Program-made: the position numbers and the translations under genes
The notes under the pieces: model-generated
What the model was told of the DNA's origin: nothing
Databases searched by the model: none
The model's input: the letters and a program-made list of their open reading frames with translations, nothing else
Assembly: GCA_023441145.1 (NCBI GenBank)
Contig: JAEZQN010000227.1
Location: forward strand, 1-7,904
Length of the DNA: 7,904 nucleotides
DNA from: Bacillota bacterium
GTDB lineage: Bacteria; Bacillota; Clostridia; Lachnospirales; Lachnospiraceae
Direction of reading: 5' to 3'
Shown: positions 1-6,219 of the stretch, piece by piece
Layout of the letters: each line of letters begins with the position of its first letter
Position numbering within the stretch: position 1 is the first letter of the stretch

Positions 1-2
1 AA

Positions 3-287
3 CATATGGGGCATCGTATTGAGCTAGAGGAAATTGAAAAAGCCATGATGGGGATAGCAGATATTCAAAGAGCTTGTTGCGTGTTTGAAGAATCAAAAAG
101 TAAATTATATGGTTTTTACATAGGGAACATAGACAAAAAAGAAGTACATAGTAAAATGAAAGAAACTTTGCCAATCTTTATGGTCCCTGGAGCTTTGGTT
201 CAAATAGAACAGATGCCTATGACGAAAAATGGTAAAATTGATAGAAAACAGTTACTAGAGAGCGTGGTGAAAAAGAAGAATGGATGA
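3..287 (+). CDS. AMP-forming adenylation enzyme (DltA/NRPS A-domain type), C-terminal fragment
   Basis: This is the C-terminal lid domain of an AMP-forming acyl/aminoacyl adenylating enzyme; the large N-terminal domain lies before the window, so the frame is open from the left edge and the ATG at position 6 is internal. The A8-type motif GHRIELEEIE lies at its beginning. The end carries the A10-type signature: LPIFMVP, then MTKNGKIDRK, whose lysine (NGK) is the usual catalytic residue of adenylate formation. Enzymes of this family activate a carboxylate as acyl-AMP and load it onto a carrier-protein phosphopantetheine. The stop overlaps the start of the next gene by 8 bp, so translation is probably coupled, and a carrier protein follows two genes on. 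It probably supplies the activated amino acid to that carrier. The substrate cannot be read because the specificity-determining pocket is outside the window. Confidence 0.9.
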   Translation, partial: HMGHRIELEEIEKAMMGIADIQRACCVFEESKSKLYGFYIGNIDKKEVHSKMKETLPIFMVPGALVQIEQMPMTKNGKIDRKQLLESVVKKKNG

Positions 288-1470
288 GAGTCAAATCAAA
301 AAGATAGTACAGTCCTATGATACTCCAGTTTATGTGTTTGATATTGAGGTCCTTAAAAAAAGAGTTCAATACCTTAAGAAGGCATTACCTAAGCAGGTTT
401 CTCTTTGCTATGCTATTAAGGCTAATACCTTTATTGTAAAGGAGATTAATCCATACCTAGAGCGATTTGAGGTTTGTTCGCCAGGGGAGGCTTATATCTG
501 TCAGGGCTTAAATATACCAAGAGAAAAGCTTGTTATCTCGGGGGTATATAAAACCCCATCCTTTATCAAGGAATTAATTATGGATAGAGAGAATATAGGT
601 CTTTATACAGTAGAGTCACTACAACAACTGAAAGTGATTAAAAGTGCTGCTGATAAATACAAGACTAAGGTTCGTGTTCTTTTGAGAATCACAAGTGGTA
701 ATCAGTTTGGCTTAAATGAAAATGAAGTCAAAGAGATAATAAAGAAACGGGATAAAATGACCTATATTGACATTAAAGGGTTACAGTATTTTTCTGGAAC
801 TCAAAAGCAATCTCTTAAAAAAATAAAACGGGAGCTAACATATCTAGATGGCTTTATGAATTTACTGTCTAAGGAATACGGCTTTGAAACAAAGGAATTA
901 GAGTATGGGCCAGGTTTTCCAGTGGTTTATTTTCAAGAAGAGAGCTTTGAGGAAGGACCTTTTCTAAAAGAATTCTCAGAACTTTTAAAACAGATGACCT
1001 ATAAGACAAAGATTATTTTAGAGTTAGGTAGGAGTATAGCAGCAAGTTGTGGTAGTTATTTAACTAAAGTCGTTGATAAAAAGGTGAATAAGAATGAGAA
1101 TTATGCCATATTAGATGGAGGGATTCATCATCTTGTCTATTTTGGACAATCAATGGCAATGAAAGTACCCCTGTATCAGATATATCCTGCTAAGGAGGAA
1201 GGGGAGAGTAAAAACTGGAACTTATGTGGTTCCCTGTGTACTGTCAATGATATTTTAGTGAAGCAGCTACCAATTACTGATCTTAAGATAGGGGATGTAT
1301 TCATTTTTCAAAATGCGGGAGCTTACTGCATGACAGAGGGTATTTCGCTGTTTTTAAGTAGAGAGTTACCACAAGTGTTAATGATAGATGAAACAGAGAA
1401 AATACGCTCTTTGAGAAATCATGTCAGTACAGATATTCTAAATACAGCAAATTATGAGAAGGAGAAATAA
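280..1470 (+). CDS. Fold-type III PLP-dependent decarboxylase-like enzyme (LysA/ODC/BtrK superfamily)
   Basis: This 396-residue cytosolic enzyme has the Orn/DAP/Arg decarboxylase group 2 architecture: an N-terminal TIM barrel and a C-terminal beta domain. Visible motifs are YAIKAN with the PLP Schiff-base lysine K47, FEVCSPGEA (63-71), RITSGNQFGL (136-145), EYGPGF (208-213, the phosphate-binding glycine loop), ELGR (248-251), CGSLCTVNDIL (316-326) with a probable catalytic C320, and NAGAY (345-349). Two positions deviate from free-amino-acid decarboxylases. The barrel motif usually reading HxHIGSQ is QYFSGTQ (169-175), so the PLP-stacking His is Phe171. The acidic residue after the catalytic Cys, which contacts the distal amine in ODC and DAP decarboxylase, is Thr321. 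It lies between an adenylation enzyme (8-bp overlap) and a carrier protein (2-bp gap), a setting like BtrJ-BtrK-BtrI of butirosin biosynthesis, where BtrK decarboxylates carrier-bound glutamate. I infer, without proof, a carrier-bound amino acid substrate. A free-amino-acid decarboxylase or a racemase is the alternative. Confidence 0.87.
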   Translation: MDESQIKKIVQSYDTPVYVFDIEVLKKRVQYLKKALPKQVSLCYAIKANTFIVKEINPYLERFEVCSPGEAYICQGLNIPREKLVISGVYKTPSFIKELIMDRENIGLYTVESLQQLKVIKSAADKYKTKVRVLLRITSGNQFGLNENEVKEIIKKRDKMTYIDIKGLQYFSGTQKQSLKKIKRELTYLDGFMNLLSKEYGFETKELEYGPGFPVVYFQEESFEEGPFLKEFSELLKQMTYKTKIILELGRSIAASCGSYLTKVVDKKVNKNENYAILDGGIHHLVYFGQSMAMKVPLYQIYPAKEEGESKNWNLCGSLCTVNDILVKQLPITDLKIGDVFIFQNAGAYCMTEGISLFLSRELPQVLMIDETEKIRSLRNHVSTDILNTANYEKEK

Positions 1471-1472
1471 TA

Positions 1473-1703
1473 ATGGAAAGATTAATTGAGATACTTGAAG
1501 AGATACGACCAGAAGTAGATTATGCTACTTGTGAGGATTTGATTGATGGGCATCACTTAGATTCTCTTTCTATTCTTTCTCTAATAGCAGAGTTAGAGGA
1601 GGAATTTGATATCACAATTCCAACGGTAGAGATCATACCAGCAAATTTTAATTCAGCACAGGCTATGTGGAATATGATTACGAAGATTCAGGAGGAAGAG
1701 TAA
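1473..1703 (+). CDS. Acyl/peptidyl carrier protein (DltC-like)
   Basis: This 76-residue acidic protein has the size and pattern of a four-helix carrier protein. The phosphopantetheine attachment site is Ser31 in HHLDSLSIL, followed by the typical recognition helix LIAELEEEFDITIP (37-50). Carrier proteins hold the activated acyl or aminoacyl group as a thioester. It is translated 2 bp after the PLP enzyme with AAGGAG just before the start (the purine stretch overlaps the end of the upstream gene), and it sits immediately before an MBOAT gene. It probably accepts the amino acid from the upstream adenylation enzyme, presents it to the PLP enzyme, and hands it to the MBOAT protein at the membrane, the role DltC plays in teichoic acid D-alanylation. 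Its placement inside this cassette argues against a fatty-acid synthesis AcpP. Confidence 0.9.
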   Translation: MERLIEILEEIRPEVDYATCEDLIDGHHLDSLSILSLIAELEEEFDITIPTVEIIPANFNSAQAMWNMITKIQEEE

Positions 1704-1705
1704 GT

Positions 1706-3298
1706 ATGTCTTCCTACTTTTCCTTCCCTTACTTGGCACTGTTTCTCCCAGCCCTGATGCTTATATATAACCTAGTGCCTCAGAAACACCGATGGAAAGT
1801 ATTATTAGGAGCAAGTTATCTGTTCTTCTGGTCTATTAGTGGTAATTTACTTATCTATCTTCTCTTTTCTACAATGTCCATACACCATCTTGGATTATGG
1901 TTGACTTCTATTCAAGAGGAGAGGGATGGACTATTAGCACAGTCAGAAAAGGGAGATAGAAAGGGAATTAAAGCTCAATACATTCATAAACAACGTAGAG
2001 TTGTAGTGTTTGGTGTATTAATACATATTGGGGTATTAATTGTAGTAAAATACTCAGACTTTTTTGGTACTAATATTAATTCCTTTTTTAGTGTTCTTCA
2101 TCTTCCTTTGAAGCTTCCAATTCCAAACTTCTTACAGCCAATTGGAATATCATTTTACACGCTTCAGGCGGTTTCTTATATGCTTGATGTATATAGAGGG
2201 ACTACAAAAGCAGATAAAAATATTGGTAGACTGGCTTTGTTTATGGCCTTCTTTCCTCAGGTTATGGAAGGTCCTATTTGTCGTTATTCCCAGACTGCTA
2301 GTCAGCTTTGGCAGGGGAATAAAATCACCTATCATAATATGACGATGGGTTTACAAAGAATTATGTATGGTCTATTAAAGAAGATGGTGGTTGCTGACCG
2401 TTTAAATCTGTTTATTATGACTGTTTTTCGTGAGTATAATCAGTTGGATGGTGGAGTCATCGCCATTGCTATGTTTTGCTATACCATTCAGCTTTATATG
2501 GACTTTTCTGGTACCATGGATGTGGTAATTGGAAGTAGTGAAATCTTTGGTATTAATATACCAGAGAACTTTAGGCAACCCTTTTTCTCAAAGACTATAT
2601 CAGAGTTTTGGACTAGATGGCATATCACCTTAGGTACTTGGTTTAAGGATTATATCTTTTACCCAGTATCTATGTCAAAACGGATGAAATCCATTACGAC
2701 TTCTGCTAGAAAGCGTATAGGGAACCATTTTGGGCCATTAATTGCTGGTTCCATTGCCTTATTTTGTGTGTGGATTTGCAATGGTCTATGGCATGGCTCT
2801 GGATGGCAGTTTATCTTTTTTGGCATGTATCATTTCGTCTTGATTTTGTCGGGCAATATTGTAGAACCAGCGGTAAAACAATTTACATCCAAACTGCATC
2901 TTAATCGTCAAAGTATTCCTTATAAAGGTTGGCAGATTATTCGAACCTTCCTGCTTGTGAATATTGGAGAGTTGTTTTTTAGAGCGGAGAGCTTAGAAGC
3001 AGGTCTTGCCATGTGTAAGAATATGTTTACTAACTTTTCTTTTGATGCTATAAAAAGTAGATCCTTATTTAAGATGGGTATGGATGGCCATGATTATATA
3101 ATCGTGGCATTGACCCTTGTTATAATACTTGTAATTAGTATATTACGAGAACGAGGAGTTGCTATAAGACAAGAGATTGGAAAGAAGAATATTGCCATAC
3201 GTTGGATGTGTTATTACGCGCTCCTTTTGTTTATTATAATTTTTGGTGCATATGGTTCTGGATATTATCCAGTAGAGCCTATGTATGCCAGTTTTTAG
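1706..3298 (+). CDS. MBOAT-family membrane O-acyltransferase (DltB/AlgI-like)
   Basis: This polytopic membrane protein of about 530 residues transfers acyl groups across or at the membrane, probably from the upstream carrier protein to a surface polymer. MBOAT signatures are QPIGISFYTLQAVSYMLDVY (144-163), FFPQVMEGPI (183-191), MDFSGTMD (265-272), PENFRQPF (286-293), FWTRWHITLGTWFKDYIFYP (301-320) with H306, and NGLWHGSGWQFIFFGMYHF (359-377) with the catalytic-type H363. Many hydrophobic segments run along the whole length. I chose the ATG at 1706 because AGGAGG (1690-1695) precedes it, it lies 2 bp after the carrier stop, and it directly starts the first membrane segment; an upstream ATG at 1667 would add a non-hydrophobic stretch overlapping the carrier gene. 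Length and motifs fit the AlgI/PatA/DltB group. The acceptor polymer is unknown; teichoic acid or an exopolysaccharide is the likeliest class. Confidence 0.92.
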   Translation: MSSYFSFPYLALFLPALMLIYNLVPQKHRWKVLLGASYLFFWSISGNLLIYLLFSTMSIHHLGLWLTSIQEERDGLLAQSEKGDRKGIKAQYIHKQRRVVVFGVLIHIGVLIVVKYSDFFGTNINSFFSVLHLPLKLPIPNFLQPIGISFYTLQAVSYMLDVYRGTTKADKNIGRLALFMAFFPQVMEGPICRYSQTASQLWQGNKITYHNMTMGLQRIMYGLLKKMVVADRLNLFIMTVFREYNQLDGGVIAIAMFCYTIQLYMDFSGTMDVVIGSSEIFGINIPENFRQPFFSKTISEFWTRWHITLGTWFKDYIFYPVSMSKRMKSITTSARKRIGNHFGPLIAGSIALFCVWICNGLWHGSGWQFIFFGMYHFVLILSGNIVEPAVKQFTSKLHLNRQSIPYKGWQIIRTFLLVNIGELFFRAESLEAGLAMCKNMFTNFSFDAIKSRSLFKMGMDGHDYIIVALTLVIILVISILRERGVAIRQEIGKKNIAIRWMCYYALLLFIIIFGAYGSGYYPVEPMYASF

Positions 3299-3309
3299 GA
3301 GGGAATGCC

Positions 3310-4269
3310 ATGAGTAAAAACATTAGATTGACATTACGCTGTGTTATTTTCTTATTGATCTTCGTTGCAATTATGGTATTGCTTTCTTACCTCTTTCTTC
3401 CTAAAAGTGGTTCGGATAATTACAAAATAAGTGATATGGCGGCTTATGGAATAGATGAGGAACCAGCTGATTCTATTGATGTTCTAATCGTAGGGGATAG
3501 TTTGAGCTATAGCGCATTTTCACCAATGTGTATGTGGGAGAAACAAGGCTTTACCTCTTATGTATGTGCCACTAGTGGACAGTTTTTATTTGATTCCTAT
3601 GATTTTGTGGCAAATACATTAAAGACTCAAAAACCAAAGGTAGTTGTCTTAGAGACAAACGCCATCTTTAGAAAATTCAATCTTAATAACTACATTGCAG
3701 CTAAGGTGGCTAGAAAGGTACCAATCATTAAGTATCATAATCGTTGGAAGATGATAAATTTAAGCGACTTTGGTGGCACAGTAGCCAATGATACTGAATT
3801 TTCCTATAAAGGCTATATTCCTAATAATGAGGTACAGGAGGCAAAAGACACAGATTATATGAAGCCATCTAAGCAGGCAAGGGAGATTCCAGAATTAAAT
3901 CAAGATTGTATAAAGGATATCCTTAAGCTTTGTAAGGAGAACAATACTACATTAATTTTAGTTAGTGCTCCAAGTATTAAAAACTATAATTATAAAAAGC
4001 ATAATGGCATAGCTAAATTTGCTAAGAAAAATGGCATTACCTACTTGGATATGAATCTCATGAATGATGAGATTCATATTGACTGGACTAAGAATACGAG
4101 AGACATGGGAGATCATCTAAATATTGAAGGTGCAACGAAAGTATCAACTTACCTAGGGGAGTATCTAAATAAGGAATTTGATTTGCCAGATCATCGTACG
4201 GATGCAAATTATGCGCAGTGGAATGAGAAGTTGAATCGTTACAAAGAGGATATTAGTAAATATGAATAG
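3310..4269 (+). CDS. Membrane-anchored SGNH/GDSL-type protein (DltD-like partner of the MBOAT)
   Basis: This 319-residue protein has an N-terminal signal anchor (hydrophobic residues 11-30 after a basic start), so its bulk is probably extracytoplasmic. The SGNH fold is seen in VLIVGDSLSYSAF (58-70) with nucleophile Ser64, a hydrophobic strand with Asn117 (VVVLETN), and a C-terminal DMGDHLNIEGA (265-275) with His269 as the catalytic-type histidine and D265 or D268 as its acid. Proteins of this class accompany MBOATs (DltD, AlgJ/X-like) and take part in the final acyl transfer outside the cell. The start at 3310 has GGAGGG nearby (3299-3304) and follows the MBOAT stop by 11 bp; the in-frame ATG at 3202 lies well inside the MBOAT gene and is rejected. 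It is shorter than typical DltD, so this is a DltD-like role rather than a DltD assignment. It is the last gene before a terminator. Confidence 0.85.
   Translation: MSKNIRLTLRCVIFLLIFVAIMVLLSYLFLPKSGSDNYKISDMAAYGIDEEPADSIDVLIVGDSLSYSAFSPMCMWEKQGFTSYVCATSGQFLFDSYDFVANTLKTQKPKVVVLETNAIFRKFNLNNYIAAKVARKVPIIKYHNRWKMINLSDFGGTVANDTEFSYKGYIPNNEVQEAKDTDYMKPSKQAREIPELNQDCIKDILKLCKENNTTLILVSAPSIKNYNYKKHNGIAKFAKKNGITYLDMNLMNDEIHIDWTKNTRDMGDHLNIEGATKVSTYLGEYLNKEFDLPDHRTDANYAQWNEKLNRYKEDISKYE
4049..4079 (+). repeat. Perfect 13-bp inverted repeat inside the SGNH gene
   Basis: ATATGAATCTCAT (4049-4061) and its exact reverse complement (4067-4079) are separated by GAATG. It is inside coding sequence (residues about 247-257), has no T-tract after it, and so does not look like a terminator. 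The role is unknown. Confidence 0.6.
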
Positions 4270-4280
4270 CAATGTATAGA

Positions 4281-4311
4281 GACTAGCAGGGTTGACCTGT
4301 TAGTCTTTTTT
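4281..4311 (+). terminator. Intrinsic terminator of the adenylation-MBOAT-SGNH operon
   Basis: The arm GACTAGCAGG (4281-4290) pairs with CCTGTTAGTC (4296-4305) as a 10-bp stem with one G.U pair and a 5-nt loop, followed by six T (4306-4311). It begins 11 bp after the SGNH stop codon and closes the operon. Confidence 0.93.
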
Positions 4312-4356
4312 GTGACTAAGTTACGGTAAAGAAAATTATTTTTTGTATAGTCTAAG

Positions 4357-4390
4357 TAAAATATCTTTTACTAGAAACGGTTAGTAAAGG
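4357..4390 (+). promoter_or_regulatory. Candidate operator with -10 element upstream of the ferredoxin gene
   Basis: An imperfect palindrome of two 9-bp arms, CTTTTACTA (4365-4373) and TAGTAAAGG (4382-4390), 8 of 9 positions complementary with an 8-bp centre, lies just before the Shine-Dalgarno AAAGGAG (4396-4402). A possible -10 hexamer TAAAAT (4357-4362) sits directly upstream, so transcription would start within the left arm, the usual place for a repressor site. No convincing -35 element is visible. No T-tract follows, so it is not a terminator. The binding protein is unknown. Confidence 0.4.
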
Positions 4391-4411
4391 TTATAAAAGG
4401 AGTATGGACTT

Positions 4412-4626
4412 ATGAAAAGACTAAAAAAATAGCCATTATCAATGAACGATTCTGCGTGGCCTGTGGTAGTTGCATAAAGGTATGTCCGAAAAAAGCAATC
4501 ACAGTACCAAAAGGAACCTATGCAGAGGTTTTAAAAGAGCAGTGTGTAGGGTGTGGGTTGTGTGCCAAGGAATGCCCTGCCTCTGTAATTAAGATTCAAG
4601 AAAGAGGTGATGTAAATGAGGCATAA
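4412..4626 (+). CDS. Small 2x[4Fe-4S] ferredoxin, frame broken at an A7 run (frameshift needed)
   Basis: A start ATG (4412) with AAAGGAG (4396-4402) upstream opens a frame reading MKRLKK and then TAG (4430-4432). The -1 frame continues as IAIINERFCVACGSCIKVCP and on to a stop at 4624-4626, giving a 71-residue ferredoxin with two complete CxxCxxCxxxCP clusters (Cys 15, 18, 21, 25 and 45, 48, 51, 55 in the joined product). The ferredoxin frame has no ATG, GTG or TTG between its upstream stop (4372-4374) and the first cluster, so a shift at the A7 run (4423-4429) is required. The run is phased as A_AAA_AAA, so a -1 ribosomal slip, transcriptional slippage, or a one-base deletion or sequencing error are all possible. 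The protein would be a cytosolic electron carrier. The next gene overlaps its end by 11 bp, which implies coupled translation and a functional pair with the membrane Fe-S protein. Confidence 0.8.
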
Positions 4627-5212
4627 GAAAAGAAAATGGTATGATTATCTTTGGATTTCTTCAATACTATACACGACACTTGGATTATTTAACATACTTT
4701 TTGCTTGGCTTGGTCTTATCTGTTTTTCTGTGCCACTACTTATTTCACTAAAGCAGGGAAATAAGTTATACTGTAATAAATACTGTGGTAGAGGACAGTT
4801 ATTTGAATTACTAGGTAATCGATATAAAATGTCAAGAAAGAAACCCATACCAGCCTTTCTACGAAGTAACTGGTTTCGTTATGGATTTTTAACCTTCTTT
4901 ATGGTTATGTTTGCTTCTATGATTTTTAACACCTATATGGTGTTTTCTGAAGCAAAGAACTTAAGTCAGGTAATTAAGCTATTGTGGACCTTTAAAGTAC
5001 CAGCAAGATTTGCCTACCAAGGGATTATAGTTACTCCTTGGGTAGCTCAGTTTGCATTTGGTTTTTATAGTATGATGCTTACCTCTACAATCCTTGGACT
5101 CATAACAATGCTATTATATAAGCCACGTTCTTGGTGTGTATACTGCCCAATGGGAACCATGACTCAAGGAATATGTAAGCTTAAGCATAAGCAATTTAAT
5201 AATAGCAAATAA
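4616..5212 (+). CDS. NapH-type membrane 4Fe-4S binding protein
   Basis: This 198-residue protein has hydrophobic membrane segments at about 13-46, 88-110 and 140-168. Two cysteine motifs flank the core: CNKYCGRGQ (53-61; Cys53, Cys57) and CVYCPMGT (174-181; Cys174, Cys177), with a further Cys187. This CxxxC(G/P)RG plus CxYCPxG pattern is typical of polyferredoxin-like membrane proteins related to NapH and CcoG, which pass electrons at the membrane. It starts inside the end of the ferredoxin gene (GAGGTGAT as ribosome binding site), so the two proteins probably act together: ferredoxin delivers electrons to, or accepts them from, the membrane protein. No reductase, oxidase or Rnf subunit is adjacent, so the electron acceptor is unknown. 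It is shorter than NapH and carries no ferredoxin domain of its own; that part appears to be the separate upstream gene. Confidence 0.82.
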   Translation: MRHKKRKWYDYLWISSILYTTLGLFNILFAWLGLICFSVPLLISLKQGNKLYCNKYCGRGQLFELLGNRYKMSRKKPIPAFLRSNWFRYGFLTFFMVMFASMIFNTYMVFSEAKNLSQVIKLLWTFKVPARFAYQGIIVTPWVAQFAFGFYSMMLTSTILGLITMLLYKPRSWCVYCPMGTMTQGICKLKHKQFNNSK

Positions 5213-5266
5213 AGTCGAGAGCGAATTGAGCTCTTGAGATAAGATGGTAGAAGAAAGGAGGAAGCG

Positions 5267-6148
5267 ATGAGAGAGCAGATATTAGCAGTACAAAGAATGC
5301 AGGATTATATAGAAAACCATTTAAACGATGCGATAACCTTGGCTGACTTGGCTAGAGTATCTCTATTTTCTCCTTGGTATTCTTACCGTCTTTTTAAGGA
5401 GTATACCAAGTATTCCCCATCTGATTATATAAGGCGTTTAAAACTATCAAAATCAGCCTTACGTTTGAAGAATGAGAACTGTAAGATTATAGACGTTGCT
5501 TTCGATCTTGGTTTTCAAAGTGTGGATGGCTATCAGCGGGCATTTCAAAAAGAATTTGGTTATAACCCTAGTGTCTATGCTAAAAATCCTGTGCCAATTA
5601 CCTTGTTCATCCCATATGGAGTGATGTATCAAGAGATTAGAAAGGAGCATAAGGAAATGAAGGATATAAAAAATGTATTTATACAAATAATCAATAAACC
5701 AGAAAGAAAAGTATTGATAAAACGAGGAGAAAAAGCAAAAGATTATTTTGAATATTGCGACGAAGTAGGATGCGATATCTGGGGACTTTTAATCAGTATC
5801 CCAGGGATTAGTGGGGAACCAGTGTCTATGTGGCTTCCAAAACAGTATTGTAAACCGAATACATCGGAATATGTGCAAGGAGTCGAGGTTTCCATAGACT
5901 ACGATCAACAGATACCAGAGGGGTTTGATGTAATCACATTACCAGAAGCGCAGTACATGGTGTTTCAGGGTGAACCTTTTTTAGAAGAGGATTACTGTCA
6001 GGCCATTGATGAGGTACAGGAAGCCATCAATCGTTATGATCCGACATTCTGGGGGTATGAGTGGGATGTAAACCAACCACAAATCCAACTAGAGCCGATT
6101 GGAACAAGGGGCTATATCGAAATGAAGGCAATTAAGAAAAAAATGTAA
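5267..6148 (+). CDS. AraC-family transcriptional regulator with C-terminal GyrI-like effector domain
   Basis: This 293-residue regulator has its DNA-binding domain at the N-terminus: helix-turn-helix 1 at about 24-47 (LADLARVSLFSPWYSYRLFK) and helix-turn-helix 2 at about 73-104, with the AraC signature ending in FGYNPSVY (97-104). Residues about 133-293 resemble a GyrI-like/AraC effector-binding domain, seen for example in IQIINKPERKVLIKRG and the aromatic, acidic stretches (FWGYEWD). Rob and BmrR-type proteins use such domains to sense small amphipathic or cationic compounds. A strong AAAGGAGG (5253-5260) precedes the ATG. It follows the membrane Fe-S gene by 54 bp, with only a weak hairpin and no terminator between, so it may be co-transcribed with it. 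Its target is unknown; the ferredoxin pair or the downstream operon are candidates by position only. Confidence 0.9.
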   Translation: MREQILAVQRMQDYIENHLNDAITLADLARVSLFSPWYSYRLFKEYTKYSPSDYIRRLKLSKSALRLKNENCKIIDVAFDLGFQSVDGYQRAFQKEFGYNPSVYAKNPVPITLFIPYGVMYQEIRKEHKEMKDIKNVFIQIINKPERKVLIKRGEKAKDYFEYCDEVGCDIWGLLISIPGISGEPVSMWLPKQYCKPNTSEYVQGVEVSIDYDQQIPEGFDVITLPEAQYMVFQGEPFLEEDYCQAIDEVQEAINRYDPTFWGYEWDVNQPQIQLEPIGTRGYIEMKAIKKKM

Positions 6149-6153
6149 TTTTA

Positions 6154-6207
6154 CATTGACACATATCTATATAGTGCATATAATAATCACATAGATATTT
6201 ATCAATG
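6154..6207 (+). promoter_or_regulatory. Long inverted-repeat operator around the arsR-type promoter
   Basis: CATTGACACATATCTAT (6154-6170) and ATAGATATTTATCAATG (6191-6207) are 17-bp inverted arms complementary at 15 of 17 positions, separated by 20 bp that contain the -10 box. The left arm covers the -35 box and the right arm lies between the expected transcription start and the ribosome binding site. ArsR/SmtB-family repressors bind AT-rich dyads in such positions, so this is the likely autoregulatory site for the ArsR protein encoded just downstream. Confidence 0.7.
6156..6184 (+). promoter_or_regulatory. Consensus sigma-A promoter of the arsR-permease-thioredoxin operon
   Basis: TTGACA (6156-6161), a 17-bp spacer, and TATAAT (6179-6184) match the vegetative consensus at all 12 positions. 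Transcription would begin near 6190. A promoter this strong fits tight repression by the ArsR-type protein encoded immediately downstream. Confidence 0.92.
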
Positions 6208-6219
6208 TGAGGTGATTTG

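Noticed and set aside
1667..1705. Upstream ATG for the MBOAT gene at 1667
   Set aside because: It would lie inside the carrier gene and add a charged stretch before the first membrane segment; the ATG at 1706 has AGGAGG in place.
2142..2342. Short open frames on both strands inside the MBOAT gene
   Set aside because: They overlap a well-supported membrane protein gene, show no family motif and lack ribosome binding sites; similar shadows in other genes were dropped for the same reason.
3202..3309. Upstream ATG for the SGNH gene at 3202
   Set aside because: It lies deep in the MBOAT gene without a ribosome binding site; 3310 gives a proper signal anchor and has GGAGGG upstream.
3..4269. Calling the operon a canonical dltABCD operon
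   Set aside because: Gene order differs, a PLP decarboxylase-like gene is inserted, the SGNH protein is shorter than DltD, and the adenylation specificity region is not visible.
4300..4319. Alternative stem TTAGTC/GACTAA overlapping the terminator, suggesting antitermination
   Set aside because: It is only 6 bp and weaker than the 10-bp terminator stem, and no leader peptide or ligand-binding structure accompanies it.
5216..5236. Hairpin CGAGAGC/GCTCTTG between the membrane Fe-S gene and the AraC gene as a terminator
   Set aside because: The 7-bp stem has a G.U pair and no T-tract follows.
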